Shown here: positions 52,591 to 60,486 of the stretch, one piece after another
Position numbering within the stretch: position 1 is the first letter of the stretch
Layout of the letters: every line of letters begins with the position of its first letter
Source of the DNA: CAYPHY01 sp964410625
Lineage (GTDB): Bacteria; Chloroflexota; Anaerolineae; Promineifilales; Promineifilaceae
DNA: 64,000 nucleotides
Direction of reading: 5' to 3'
Assembly (NCBI GenBank): GCA_964410625.1
Contig: CAYPHY010000004.1
Coordinates: forward strand, 1 to 64,000
Translations under genes and position numbers: made by a program
The notes under the pieces: generated by a model
Databases searched by the model: none
What the model saw: the letters and a program-made list of their open reading frames with translations, nothing else
What the model was told of the DNA's origin: nothing

Positions 52591-53406
52591 ATGAATACTA
52601 TCTCTTTCATGACCGCCAACTTCATTGCCCGTGAGGTGGGGTATAACATGACCGGGGGATGGGGGCAGGGGGATCGCTCGGTGAATGCCCATTTTCGGCC
52701 GCTGGATACCTTTGGCGAACGCTTTGAAACGTTGTTGGAAGAGGTCGCGGCGATGGGCTTTGAGGCGATTGACATCTGGGATGGGCATTTGCATCCCGAA
52801 TGGGCAACGGCCGAGCATATCGCCATTGCCAAAGACCTGCTGGCGAAATATGGCTTCACCGTCTCCAGTCTGGCCGGTTGGTTTGGTTCGACGGCCGAAG
52901 GGTTTGAGTTACGTTGCAAGCTGGCGGCCGCGCTCGATTGTCCCGTCCTCGGCGGCAATACCTCCTTATTGCAGAAAGATCGCCCCTTCCTGGTTGCCAA
53001 GCTACAAGAGTACGATCTGAAGTTGGGCGTAGAAAACCATCCCGGGATTTCCACGCTGGACGAAATTCGCGCGGCGATTGGCGACGATGGCCAGGGGCGG
53101 ATCGGGGCAACGGTGGACACCGGCTGGTTTGGGACGTTTGGGATTGATGCGGTGGAAGTCATTCGCGGATTAGGCGATTCCATTTTTCACGTCCACTTGA
53201 AAGATGTGCTGGCCCCAAGCAAGCCGGAGGAACACATCACCGTCCGTTATGGTCAGGGGATTGTCCCCATTGAACAGTGTGTGCGGGTTTTGCAGGAGGT
53301 TGGCTATCAAGGCGGCATCAGCGTCGAACATGAACCGGAACTATCCGACCCGACGGAGGACGTAGTAGCCAGCTTTGAGATGTTAAAAGGTTGGCTGTCT
53401 AATTAG
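52591..53406 (+). CDS. Sugar phosphate isomerase/epimerase-family TIM barrel
   Basis: 271 residues of the AP-endonuclease-2/xylose-isomerase-like fold. FEAIDIWDGHLHPEW opens the barrel; metal ligands are expected in LGVENHPGISTLDEI (Glu/His), GATVDTGWFGTFG (Asp), HVHLKDV (His) and GGISVEHEPEL (Glu). Members isomerise or epimerise sugars, dehydrate inosose or decarboxylate oxo-sugar acids. Likely a catabolic step before the kinase. It is the last enzyme of the operon. Confidence 0.82.
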   Translation: MNTISFMTANFIAREVGYNMTGGWGQGDRSVNAHFRPLDTFGERFETLLEEVAAMGFEAIDIWDGHLHPEWATAEHIAIAKDLLAKYGFTVSSLAGWFGSTAEGFELRCKLAAALDCPVLGGNTSLLQKDRPFLVAKLQEYDLKLGVENHPGISTLDEIRAAIGDDGQGRIGATVDTGWFGTFGIDAVEVIRGLGDSIFHVHLKDVLAPSKPEEHITVRYGQGIVPIEQCVRVLQEVGYQGGISVEHEPELSDPTEDVVASFEMLKGWLSN

Positions 53407-53418
53407 TCGTTACCCGAC

Positions 53419-55464
53419 TTGACATTTCATTCAATCTGTACAACCATTGGACTGGTGACAAAACCCAGGCGTCCAGAGCCGTTGCCCCTGGCGGTGACAA
53501 ATACCACGCTCCCACGCCGCGACTGGTGGCTCAGTTTGCTGCTCGGTCGCGGCCGTCCCTTCTTCTGGCGCTTCGCCCACGTCTACCGGCGGTTGATAAC
53601 CCATTCACGTCGTGTCCGTCGCAGTTGGACGCAGCGAACGGGGTTGACATTGGCCGGGGCGGCCTTGTTGCTGGCCCTCGGCCGCTCCCCCGCGCGAGCA
53701 AACACGATTAGCGTCGCCGATGGACAGGTGGCCATCAGCGACAACGGGCAATGTTCGCTAATTGAGGCGTTGGTCAACGCCAACGACACCAATAGCGGCC
53801 TGGTGTATGATGATTGTGATGCCGGTGATCCGGCGGGGATGGATGTGGTCAGTTTGCCACAAAACGGCGACTTCCTGCTCACCCAATCCCTGGCAACCTA
53901 CTACGACAGCCCGACGGGCTTGCCGCTGGTCGAAAGCGAAATTGTCATTGAGGGCAACGGCGCAACCATCGGCCGTGACCCAACGGCCGAAGCCCAATTC
54001 CGCCTCCTGGCTGTCTCCAGCAGCGGCGCTCTGACGCTCAATAATTTGGGCTTGCATGATGGTTTTGCGTCAGGCAGTTATGGCGGTGGGGCGCTGGTCA
54101 ACGGCGGCGGAGAGGTGGTGATGACCGGCACGGAGTTGATTGGCAATACGGCCGCGCGTGTCGGTGGCGCGGTCTATAACGTCAATGAGGGGACATTGAC
54201 AATCAGCGACAGCACACTGGGCGGGAACACGGCCGTCTTCGGCGGCGGCATCTCTACTAACGGCGGCTACTTGACCATCGAGGGTAGCGAATTGCTTGGT
54301 AACAAAGCCAGCAGCGGCGGGGGCGGTGTTCACGCCATCGTGCTTGGCCCGCCGCCGCAGCCACGGCCGCCTCAGGACACTGTGACGCTGGTTGACGCCT
54401 TATTGGATGGCAACACGGCCGAAACCTACGGCGGTGGCGTCCACATTTTTCAGACTTCGGCGACAATCACTTCCAGCACCTTCAGGAACAATTCTTCTCA
54501 ATATCACGGTGGCGGGGCTGACTTCCATACCGACAATAGCTATATCACCATTGAGGGCAGTACCTTTATCGAAAACACGGCTTCCAGCAATGGCGGCGGC
54601 ATCGCCATTGTTGGCGCGAACATGGCGCTCCACAATAGTACGATCAGCGGAAATTCGGCCGCCTATGGTGGCGGCCTCTACATTGGCGCGTCGAATTCTG
54701 TGATCACCCAGACCACTGTGGACGATAATGTTGCGCTGTTGGCGGGTGGTGGCGTGCGCGTGCTGGCCGGTTCCGAGTTGGTGATGACCAACAGTACGGT
54801 AAGCGGCAATCGAGTGACCACTCCGAATACTTTTGCCGGGGGTTTCAACCACCATTCTAGCATAATGACATTGAGCAATAGCACGGTAACGGGCAATTCA
54901 GGCGGCCAATTTGGCGGGGGCGTGCGGAACTTTAACGGCACGGCCACCTTGCAGCGCAACTTGATCGCCGGTAACACGGCCGTGACAGGTCGCGAGGTAG
55001 ACAATCTGAATGGCATACTGATCGCCAACGGCCACAATTTATTAGGCTTTGCCGGGAATGCGGGGATCAATGGCTTTACGCCAGGGGCGACAGACTTCAC
55101 CCCACTGGAGGCGTTGGCAGCGATTTTGGAGACAGTGCTGGCCGACAATGGCGGTGAGACGTTGACCCACGCCTTGCCACCTAACAGCCCGGCTATAGAC
55201 GCTGCGCCGAGCGCGGCTTGCTCGGCCGCGCCAGTAGACGGCGTAGACCAACGCGGCCTGCCTCGTAACGTTGATAGCGATGGGGTCACATCATCAACTG
55301 AATGTGACGTCGGCGCGTTTGAACACCAGCCTGAAGGCGCTCCTCCGACCGCCACGCCAACGACCACGCCAACCGCAACAACGACACCCACACCCACCGC
55401 CACCATTCCCCCCACCCCGGTTCCTGGTGGGGGGCTTTATCTACCGTTGGTATTGAACCACTAA
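53419..55464 (+). CDS. Secreted right-handed beta-helix protein with threonine-rich tail
   Basis: 681 residues. A basic 70-residue lead precedes the export helix (GLTLAGAALLLALGRSPARA), so the start could be later than the ATG used. NGQCSLIEALVNAND is a CSLREA-like motif. About residues 160-560 are beta-helix rungs rich in NSTVSGN, GGGV and NNSS patterns, as in polymorphic outer-membrane or pectate-lyase-like proteins. A Pro/Thr/Ala linker leads to the last residues GGGLYLPLVLNH, a C-terminal pattern seen on secreted Chloroflexota proteins. Probably a surface adhesin or polysaccharide-binding protein. Confidence 0.75.
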   Translation: MTFHSICTTIGLVTKPRRPEPLPLAVTNTTLPRRDWWLSLLLGRGRPFFWRFAHVYRRLITHSRRVRRSWTQRTGLTLAGAALLLALGRSPARANTISVADGQVAISDNGQCSLIEALVNANDTNSGLVYDDCDAGDPAGMDVVSLPQNGDFLLTQSLATYYDSPTGLPLVESEIVIEGNGATIGRDPTAEAQFRLLAVSSSGALTLNNLGLHDGFASGSYGGGALVNGGGEVVMTGTELIGNTAARVGGAVYNVNEGTLTISDSTLGGNTAVFGGGISTNGGYLTIEGSELLGNKASSGGGGVHAIVLGPPPQPRPPQDTVTLVDALLDGNTAETYGGGVHIFQTSATITSSTFRNNSSQYHGGGADFHTDNSYITIEGSTFIENTASSNGGGIAIVGANMALHNSTISGNSAAYGGGLYIGASNSVITQTTVDDNVALLAGGGVRVLAGSELVMTNSTVSGNRVTTPNTFAGGFNHHSSIMTLSNSTVTGNSGGQFGGGVRNFNGTATLQRNLIAGNTAVTGREVDNLNGILIANGHNLLGFAGNAGINGFTPGATDFTPLEALAAILETVLADNGGETLTHALPPNSPAIDAAPSAACSAAPVDGVDQRGLPRNVDSDGVTSSTECDVGAFEHQPEGAPPTATPTTTPTATTTPTPTATIPPTPVPGGGLYLPLVLNH

Positions 55465-55489
55465 CCAAGATGTACCCTGGTTGGGGATA

Positions 55490-55634
55490 GTTAATACACT
55501 GTTTCAATAACTGTCATTCCGAGCGGAGTCTTCGGAGCGAGGAATCCCTATCAATTCGCTGGCCAACGGAATCGCCAGGGCTTCCTCGCTCGCTCGGAAT
55601 GACGTTGTAATCACTATTGAAACACTGTATTAAC
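55490..55634. repeat. 145-bp imperfect inverted repeat (MITE-like or REP-like)
   Basis: The ends GTTAATACACTGTTTCAATA (55490-55509) and its reverse complement at 55615-55634 differ at one base. Inside, GTCATTCCGAGCG on the left is echoed by CGCTCGGAATGAC on the right. No coding sequence. It fills most of the gap between the beta-helix gene and the propeptide gene; nothing else is seen at 55635-55749. Confidence 0.75.
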
Positions 55635-55749
55635 CTTAAACCGGAGCCTGTGGGTTTAGATTGAAAACCAAGTCCTCGCTACAAAACATACACAGGAAGT
55701 GAAAGATAGTTTACAGACGATGCACGGCCGTCCATGATAAGCTCCTGAC

Positions 55750-56139
55750 ATGGTCGTCCGTCTGTCTATCACTGCGATTGCTCTTCTCTACTCCGCCATC
55801 GCCTGCGCCTGGCTTGGCACGCGCGAACTGTTGATCGCCGTCAAGCCGGAGTGGATTCCCCAACTGGCCTCAACGGCCGACCCCACCGCCACCATCACGC
55901 CAACCGCTACCGGCCTACCTTCCCTCGACACACTGAATGAAGCGTGGGGCGTGGTAGAGATGACGGCCGTTTACCCCAATCTCTCGCCCGACGACGAAAC
56001 GGCCGTTCGCCTCGGCCTGGCCGGGGTGTTTAAGCTCACCGTCCCGCGCGGCACCAATATCGAGGCGATGATCGCCGCCTACGAAGCCGATCCGGTCATC
56101 GAGTATGCGGAGTCGAATGCGCCGGTGACGGTTGAATGA
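55750..56139 (+). CDS. Free-standing protease propeptide-like (I9-like) exported protein
   Basis: 129 residues: a hydrophobic N-terminal segment (IALLYSAIACAWLGTRELLI), a Pro/Thr linker, then about 75 residues that resemble the propeptide of the subtilase encoded next. Matching points are NLSPDDETAVRLGLAGVFKL against the subtilase TDTLAVKHNLAGIYKL, LTVPRGTNIEAMIAAYEADP against LTVPPGTDLFAMISDYQKDA, and VIEYAESNAP against VAYAEPNRI. It lacks any protease domain. It may inhibit or chaperone the protease, or be a decayed duplicate. The gap to the subtilase gene is 54 bases. Confidence 0.7.
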   Translation: MVVRLSITAIALLYSAIACAWLGTRELLIAVKPEWIPQLASTADPTATITPTATGLPSLDTLNEAWGVVEMTAVYPNLSPDDETAVRLGLAGVFKLTVPRGTNIEAMIAAYEADPVIEYAESNAPVTVE

Positions 56140-56193
56140 AATAACGTTGCGATTTGTCCCCGTTTAGCTGTATTTGATTTTAGGATTTCTTAC

Positions 56194-58167
56194 ATGAAAC
56201 AGCAGTACCGTAAACAGCTTTTCGTTTCATTGGCTATCATCCTCTTTTTGACGGCCGTCGCCCTCTCCACCGCTTCGCTGAGCAAGGCCGACACTCCGGC
56301 CGAGCCAGACCCGGCGCTGGAAGGCGGCTTTGTCCCCAATGAAATCCTGATCGGCATCCGCCCGGAGCGGCTGCAGGATATGAATGACCTCGGCCGCGAG
56401 TCCTATATCTCTTCCCTCGATCTACTCAATATCAAGTATGATGTCGAGCAGGTAGAACCGCTGTTTCGCAGCTTGAAAGCGACCGATACCCTGGCCGTCA
56501 AGCATAACCTGGCCGGTATCTATAAACTGACCGTCCCGCCAGGGACCGACCTCTTTGCGATGATCAGCGACTACCAGAAAGACGCGGCCGTCGCCTATGC
56601 CGAACCCAACCGCATTTACACCGCCTTCGACCTGCCAACCGACCCACAATTTGGCAACCAGTGGAGCCTGGACAACAACGGGCAGACGGGCGGACTGGCC
56701 GACGCCGATATTGACGCCTCGGAAGCGTGGGAGATCACCCAGGGTAACGGCAACGTCTTGATTGCCGTCGTAGATACCGGCGTGGACTATACCCACCCTG
56801 ACCTCGATGGCGGCCGCGTCCGCACCGATATTGACCGCGACTTTGCCAACGGTGACGAAGACGCGCTGGACGACAACGGCCACGGGACATTCGTCTCCGC
56901 CATCATCGCCGCCGACGCCAACGACGGCCAGGGCATCGCCGGAATTTGCTGGAATTGCCAGATTTTGCCGGTTAAAGTGTTGAATGGGGATGGCTCCGGC
57001 ACGGCCGCCTGGGTAGCACAGGGCATTCAATATGCAGCCGACTCCGGCGCACAAATCATCAACATGAGCCTCGGCTTCCCCTCGAACTGCGGCTGCTCGC
57101 AAACGGTGGCGACGGTGATCAACTACGCCTTCGAGCGCGGCAGCTTGCTCATTGCCGCCTCCGGCAACGATGGTGACAAGGAAGGGATCAGCTATCCCGC
57201 CGCTTCGCCACGTGTGATGGCCGTCGGCTCCAGCAACCATGCCGACCAGGAATCCGACTTCTCCAATCGCGGTCCCGACCTGGACATCGTCGCCCCTGGT
57301 GAGGACATCTACAGCGCCGACCTGGGCGGCAGCTATCGCACCGCCAGCGGTACGTCGGCCGCCGCGCCTCATGTCTCCGGTGTGGCCGGGCTGTTGCTTT
57401 CCGCCAACCCTGGCATGAGCCATGTCGAACTATGGGGGCGGCTTGCGGAAACGGCCGACCCCTTCCCGGCAACCGCACAGGCGAACGCCGATACCGGTGA
57501 AGAGGGCGGCCCGATTATTATCAGCCCCCCGACACCCCCCTCGCCTGCTGATAAAGCGTTGGACTTCCAACTCTTCCTGCCAAGCCTTGTCCACATTCCT
57601 CCAACTCCACAAGGCAACCGCACCGGCTTCGGGCGGCTCAATGCCCACAACGCCCTGACCATGCCGCTCAACGGTTCGCTTAACCCCGAAGCGGATGGCT
57701 GCACCGGCGAACCGGCAGGCTGTGTCCCCGGTTGTGGCGCGGAGGTGATCCTCACCCGCCGGACGAGCGTTTTTGAAGATTTGCAACTGCTGCGCGACTT
57801 TCGCGATCAGGTCTTGCGCGGTACGGCCGTCGGAGAACCCCTCATATCGTTATACGAAAACAGCCGGCTGGAAATGGCCTTATTGCTGGCCACCAACCCG
57901 ACGCTCCGCGCCGATACCCAGGCTTTGCTTGAAACCTGGTTCCCACTGATTGAGGCATTGCTCTACCCCGACACGGCCGCCCCGGCCCTCGTCACCGAGA
58001 GCATGATCGCCCAAACCGAAGCGGTGAGCGATCAGCTTGCCGCCGCCGGAAGCGACGCCCTCCGCGCCGACATCACCGCCTTCCGCGAATTGATCGCCAA
58101 CGGCCGTGACTACGTTGGCCTGGATGTCCGCGAAGCGTGGCCCTTGTGGAATGCTGACGCCGAATGA
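56194..58167 (+). CDS. Secreted subtilisin-family serine protease (S8)
   Basis: 657 residues. Signal peptide (LFVSLAIILFLTAVALSTAS), propeptide (about 45-145), then catalytic domain: Asp in LIAVVDTGVDYTHPDLDG, His in DNGHGTFVSAIIAAD, oxyanion-region NMSLGFPS and IAASGNDGD, and Ser in TASGTSAAAPHVSGVAGLLL. The triad is complete. The C-terminal 220 residues begin with an insert (PPSPADKALDFQLFLPSLVH) and end in a helical region of unknown role. It degrades proteins outside the cell. Pairs with the free propeptide gene upstream. Confidence 0.92.
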   Translation: MKQQYRKQLFVSLAIILFLTAVALSTASLSKADTPAEPDPALEGGFVPNEILIGIRPERLQDMNDLGRESYISSLDLLNIKYDVEQVEPLFRSLKATDTLAVKHNLAGIYKLTVPPGTDLFAMISDYQKDAAVAYAEPNRIYTAFDLPTDPQFGNQWSLDNNGQTGGLADADIDASEAWEITQGNGNVLIAVVDTGVDYTHPDLDGGRVRTDIDRDFANGDEDALDDNGHGTFVSAIIAADANDGQGIAGICWNCQILPVKVLNGDGSGTAAWVAQGIQYAADSGAQIINMSLGFPSNCGCSQTVATVINYAFERGSLLIAASGNDGDKEGISYPAASPRVMAVGSSNHADQESDFSNRGPDLDIVAPGEDIYSADLGGSYRTASGTSAAAPHVSGVAGLLLSANPGMSHVELWGRLAETADPFPATAQANADTGEEGGPIIISPPTPPSPADKALDFQLFLPSLVHIPPTPQGNRTGFGRLNAHNALTMPLNGSLNPEADGCTGEPAGCVPGCGAEVILTRRTSVFEDLQLLRDFRDQVLRGTAVGEPLISLYENSRLEMALLLATNPTLRADTQALLETWFPLIEALLYPDTAAPALVTESMIAQTEAVSDQLAAAGSDALRADITAFRELIANGRDYVGLDVREAWPLWNADAE

Positions 58168-58187
58168 ATTAACATGGATTAACCTTT

Positions 58188-58221
58188 AGAAACCGGGTTT
58201 CTCCGAAGAAACCCGGTTTCT
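58188..58221 (+). terminator. Hairpin after the subtilase gene
   Basis: AGAAACCGGGTTTCT (58188-58202) and its exact reverse complement (58207-58221) with a 4-base loop. A single arm with the same 15 bases lies at 63226-63240, so this is a repeated module rather than a gene-specific terminator. Confidence 0.75.
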
Positions 58222-58255
58222 ACTGACCTACTGGGCAAACAACCCGCGCTACATG

Positions 58256-58284
58256 TTGCCCAACTGTCCTCTCTCCGCTATGCT
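58256..58284 (+). promoter_or_regulatory. Possible leaderless promoter of the phosphatase gene
   Basis: TTGCCC (58256-58261), 17 bases, TATGCT (58279-58284), only six bases before the ATG at 58291, with no ribosome site. Transcription would begin at or next to the start codon. Confidence 0.4.
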
Positions 58285-58290
58285 AAATGC

Positions 58291-58851
58291 ATGAGCTTGT
58301 TCCACTGGTTTTTTGACAAACTTTATCCAACGATCCGCTTCTGGTACGAAAAAGTACAGAAACATGACTGGTTTGACCCCGTCGCGCCACGCCTGTGGCT
58401 AGGGGGGGCACCAACCTATTTGCGCGACTACCAATTTATCCTCGACCAGGACATCGGCGCGGTATTGAACATTCGCGCCGAACGAGAAGACGACGTCGCC
58501 TTCTACGACCAGCACGGCATCACTCATCTACAACTGCGCGTTCCCGACATCATCGTTCCCCCGGCCGAAGCGATCACCGCCGCCGTGGATTGGATTGATG
58601 ATCAAGTTAAAGACGGCCGCAACGTCCTCGTCCACTGTGCCAAGGGGCGCGGCCGTTCCGCCACCCTCCTCGCCGCCTACCTGATGGCCCATCGTGGGAT
58701 GAATTACGACGAAGCCCACGAACTGCTACGTTCGCAACGGCCGCTGACCAAACTCGAACCCCGCCATCGCCGCCGCGTGGAAGAGTGGTATGCGGCATGG
58801 AAGGCGGAGACTGAGAGACTGAGAGACTGGAGATTGGAGATTGGAGATTAG
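58291..58851 (+). CDS. Dual-specificity protein phosphatase-like protein
   Basis: 186 residues. The CX5R active site is VLVHCAKGRGRSATLLAAYL, with the general acid Asp likely in RVPDIIVPP. LWLGGAPTYLRDYQFILDQD matches the start of plant- and archaea-like DSPs, which may act on phosphoinositide-like or phospho-glucan substrates. The final residues ETERLRDWRLEIGD and the stop codon are encoded by repeat family B, so the original C-terminus was probably overwritten or extended by the repeat. Confidence 0.85.
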   Translation: MSLFHWFFDKLYPTIRFWYEKVQKHDWFDPVAPRLWLGGAPTYLRDYQFILDQDIGAVLNIRAEREDDVAFYDQHGITHLQLRVPDIIVPPAEAITAAVDWIDDQVKDGRNVLVHCAKGRGRSATLLAAYLMAHRGMNYDEAHELLRSQRPLTKLEPRHRRRVEEWYAAWKAETERLRDWRLEIGD

Positions 58852-58893
58852 AGATTAGAGATTAAAGATTGAGAGATTGGGAGACTGGGTGAT
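58808..58893. repeat. Phrase repeat family B running out of a gene
   Basis: GAGACTGAGAGACTGAGAGA, GATTGGAGATTGGAGATTAG and further variants begin inside the last codons of the phosphatase gene and continue past its stop. Confidence 0.8.
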
Positions 58894-58950
58894 TCTCCTC
58901 TGCTCCTCCGCTCCCCTGCTACTCCACCCCCTGCATTCAATAAGCCAATT

Positions 58951-60207
58951 ATGAAAACCACAACAACCTCCCTTGCCATAGCCCAACGTTCCCTGGGCGA
59001 TCCCAGTTTGACTTATCCCCTTTGGCCCCCGTTGGTCGAAGGTTGTCCGCAGACGAGCACGGCCGATCTGCAATACCCCCTAACCCTGGCCTATGACACG
59101 GCCGACTTTGACCCCGCTTTCTTTGACCAGCCACCGCTGCCCGGTCTGGAACGTTGGCAGGCGCTCTTGCCACCATTGGCCCCTGGTCTTTCGATGGGTG
59201 AAGGGGGCACACCGTTGCTCTCGCTACCGAACGCCAGCGATTGGCTGGGCTATGACGGCGAACTATGGATCAAAAATGAAAGTCTCAACCCTACCGGCAG
59301 CCACAAGGACCGCCTTAACCTATGCACCGTCAGCGCGGCCGTCCACGTTGGCGCGCCGGGGATCGTCGTCGCCTCCTCCGGCAACCATGGCGCAGCGGCC
59401 GCTGCCTATGCCGCCCGCGCCGGTCTGCCCTGTGTGCTCTTCATCACCGAGGGGACGGCCAGCCACATCCAACGTTGGGTCAGCGTCTATGGTACGGCCG
59501 TTGTGCCGGTGGCGCGGGAGGCGCGACGGCCGCTGATGCGCGAACTCGTCCAACGCGCCGGGTTCCATCCCGTTAGCAACATCACAGAAACCCACACCGG
59601 CCATCCCTTTGGTCCGGAGGGGTACAAGACCATCGCCTATGAACTGTTCCAACAGTTGGGCGGACGAGTTCCGGCGGCCGTCTTTGTACCGACGGCCTAC
59701 GCCGAGCTATTCTATGGTGTCTGGGCCGGTTTTAAGGAGTTATACGCGCTCGGCCGCGCCGACCGGCGGCCGGAGATGATCGCCTGCGAACCAGCCAGCC
59801 TGGCCCCCTTGCAACGGGCGTTGGCCGACGACACGCCGGTTGCCCATGTCGATGGGCCCCCGACCCACGCCTACAGCATCGCCGTCAACGAAAACAGCTA
59901 TCGCGGCGTGCTGGCCGTGCAGGAGAGCGAAGGGGAAGCGATTGCCGTCAGCGACACGGAAATGCTAGAGGCGCAGGCCGTTCTCGGCCGCCAGGGGGTT
60001 TGGGCGGAGCTGAGTGGCGCGGCTGCCCTCGCCGCCTGCAAACAAGCCATCGCCAACGGCCGTCGTTTCAACGGCCCTGTTGTCTGCCTCGTCACCTCCG
60101 GCGGTTTCAAAGACCAACACGACCCCACCTTCGCCATCCCCACCGTCGAACCCACCTGGACGGCCGTTCGACAAATGCTCCATGAACGGTACAATTTAGC
60201 ACTATAG
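58951..60207 (+). CDS. Threonine-synthase-like PLP enzyme
   Basis: 418 residues, fold-type II PLP enzyme. The catalytic Lys is in NPTGSHKDRLNL, the phosphate/substrate Asn in VVASSGNHGAAAAAYAARAG, and the glycine loop at FVPTAYAELFYGVWAGF. The sequence MGEGGTPLLSLPN is the ThrC-type substrate entry. It would make threonine from phosphohomoserine or be a diverged relative. The tail VCLVTSGGFKDQHD supplies the PLP N1 contact. A family B repeat lies on each side. Confidence 0.8.
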   Translation: MKTTTTSLAIAQRSLGDPSLTYPLWPPLVEGCPQTSTADLQYPLTLAYDTADFDPAFFDQPPLPGLERWQALLPPLAPGLSMGEGGTPLLSLPNASDWLGYDGELWIKNESLNPTGSHKDRLNLCTVSAAVHVGAPGIVVASSGNHGAAAAAYAARAGLPCVLFITEGTASHIQRWVSVYGTAVVPVAREARRPLMRELVQRAGFHPVSNITETHTGHPFGPEGYKTIAYELFQQLGGRVPAAVFVPTAYAELFYGVWAGFKELYALGRADRRPEMIACEPASLAPLQRALADDTPVAHVDGPPTHAYSIAVNENSYRGVLAVQESEGEAIAVSDTEMLEAQAVLGRQGVWAELSGAAALAACKQAIANGRRFNGPVVCLVTSGGFKDQHDPTFAIPTVEPTWTAVRQMLHERYNLAL

Positions 60208-60486
60208 TTCTAATAAAGAGGAGACTGGGAGATTAGGAGACTGAGAGACTGAGAGACTGAAAGACTAGAAGACGTAGAGAAAGCTCAAACATCATACCAT
60301 CGCCGAGAGCAAGGAGTAGGATATCTGACAGTCAACGATGACCCTTTTAATGCCTTATGGTCAGACCGCCCACTCTTCACCGCAGAAGAGCTATCGTTCA
60401 CTTCTGAAGTACCCAATCCAACAGATAGCCATCTCTCAATCTCTTAGTCTCCTAGTCTCTCAGTCTCCAAATCTCTGGTGAAGAAA
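60208..60486. repeat. Unique 150-base segment between inverted family B arrays
   Basis: 60215-60275 carries GAGACTGAGAGACTGAGAG words and 60428-60475 carries CTCAATCTCTTAGTCTCCTA words: opposite strands of one family flanking about 150 bases without an evident gene. The layout resembles a small inverted-repeat-bounded element. Confidence 0.65.

Noticed and set aside
56422..57423. 333-codon minus-strand open frame
   Set aside because: Antisense to the subtilase catalytic domain; Gly/Val/Asp-rich shadow with no recognisable fold.
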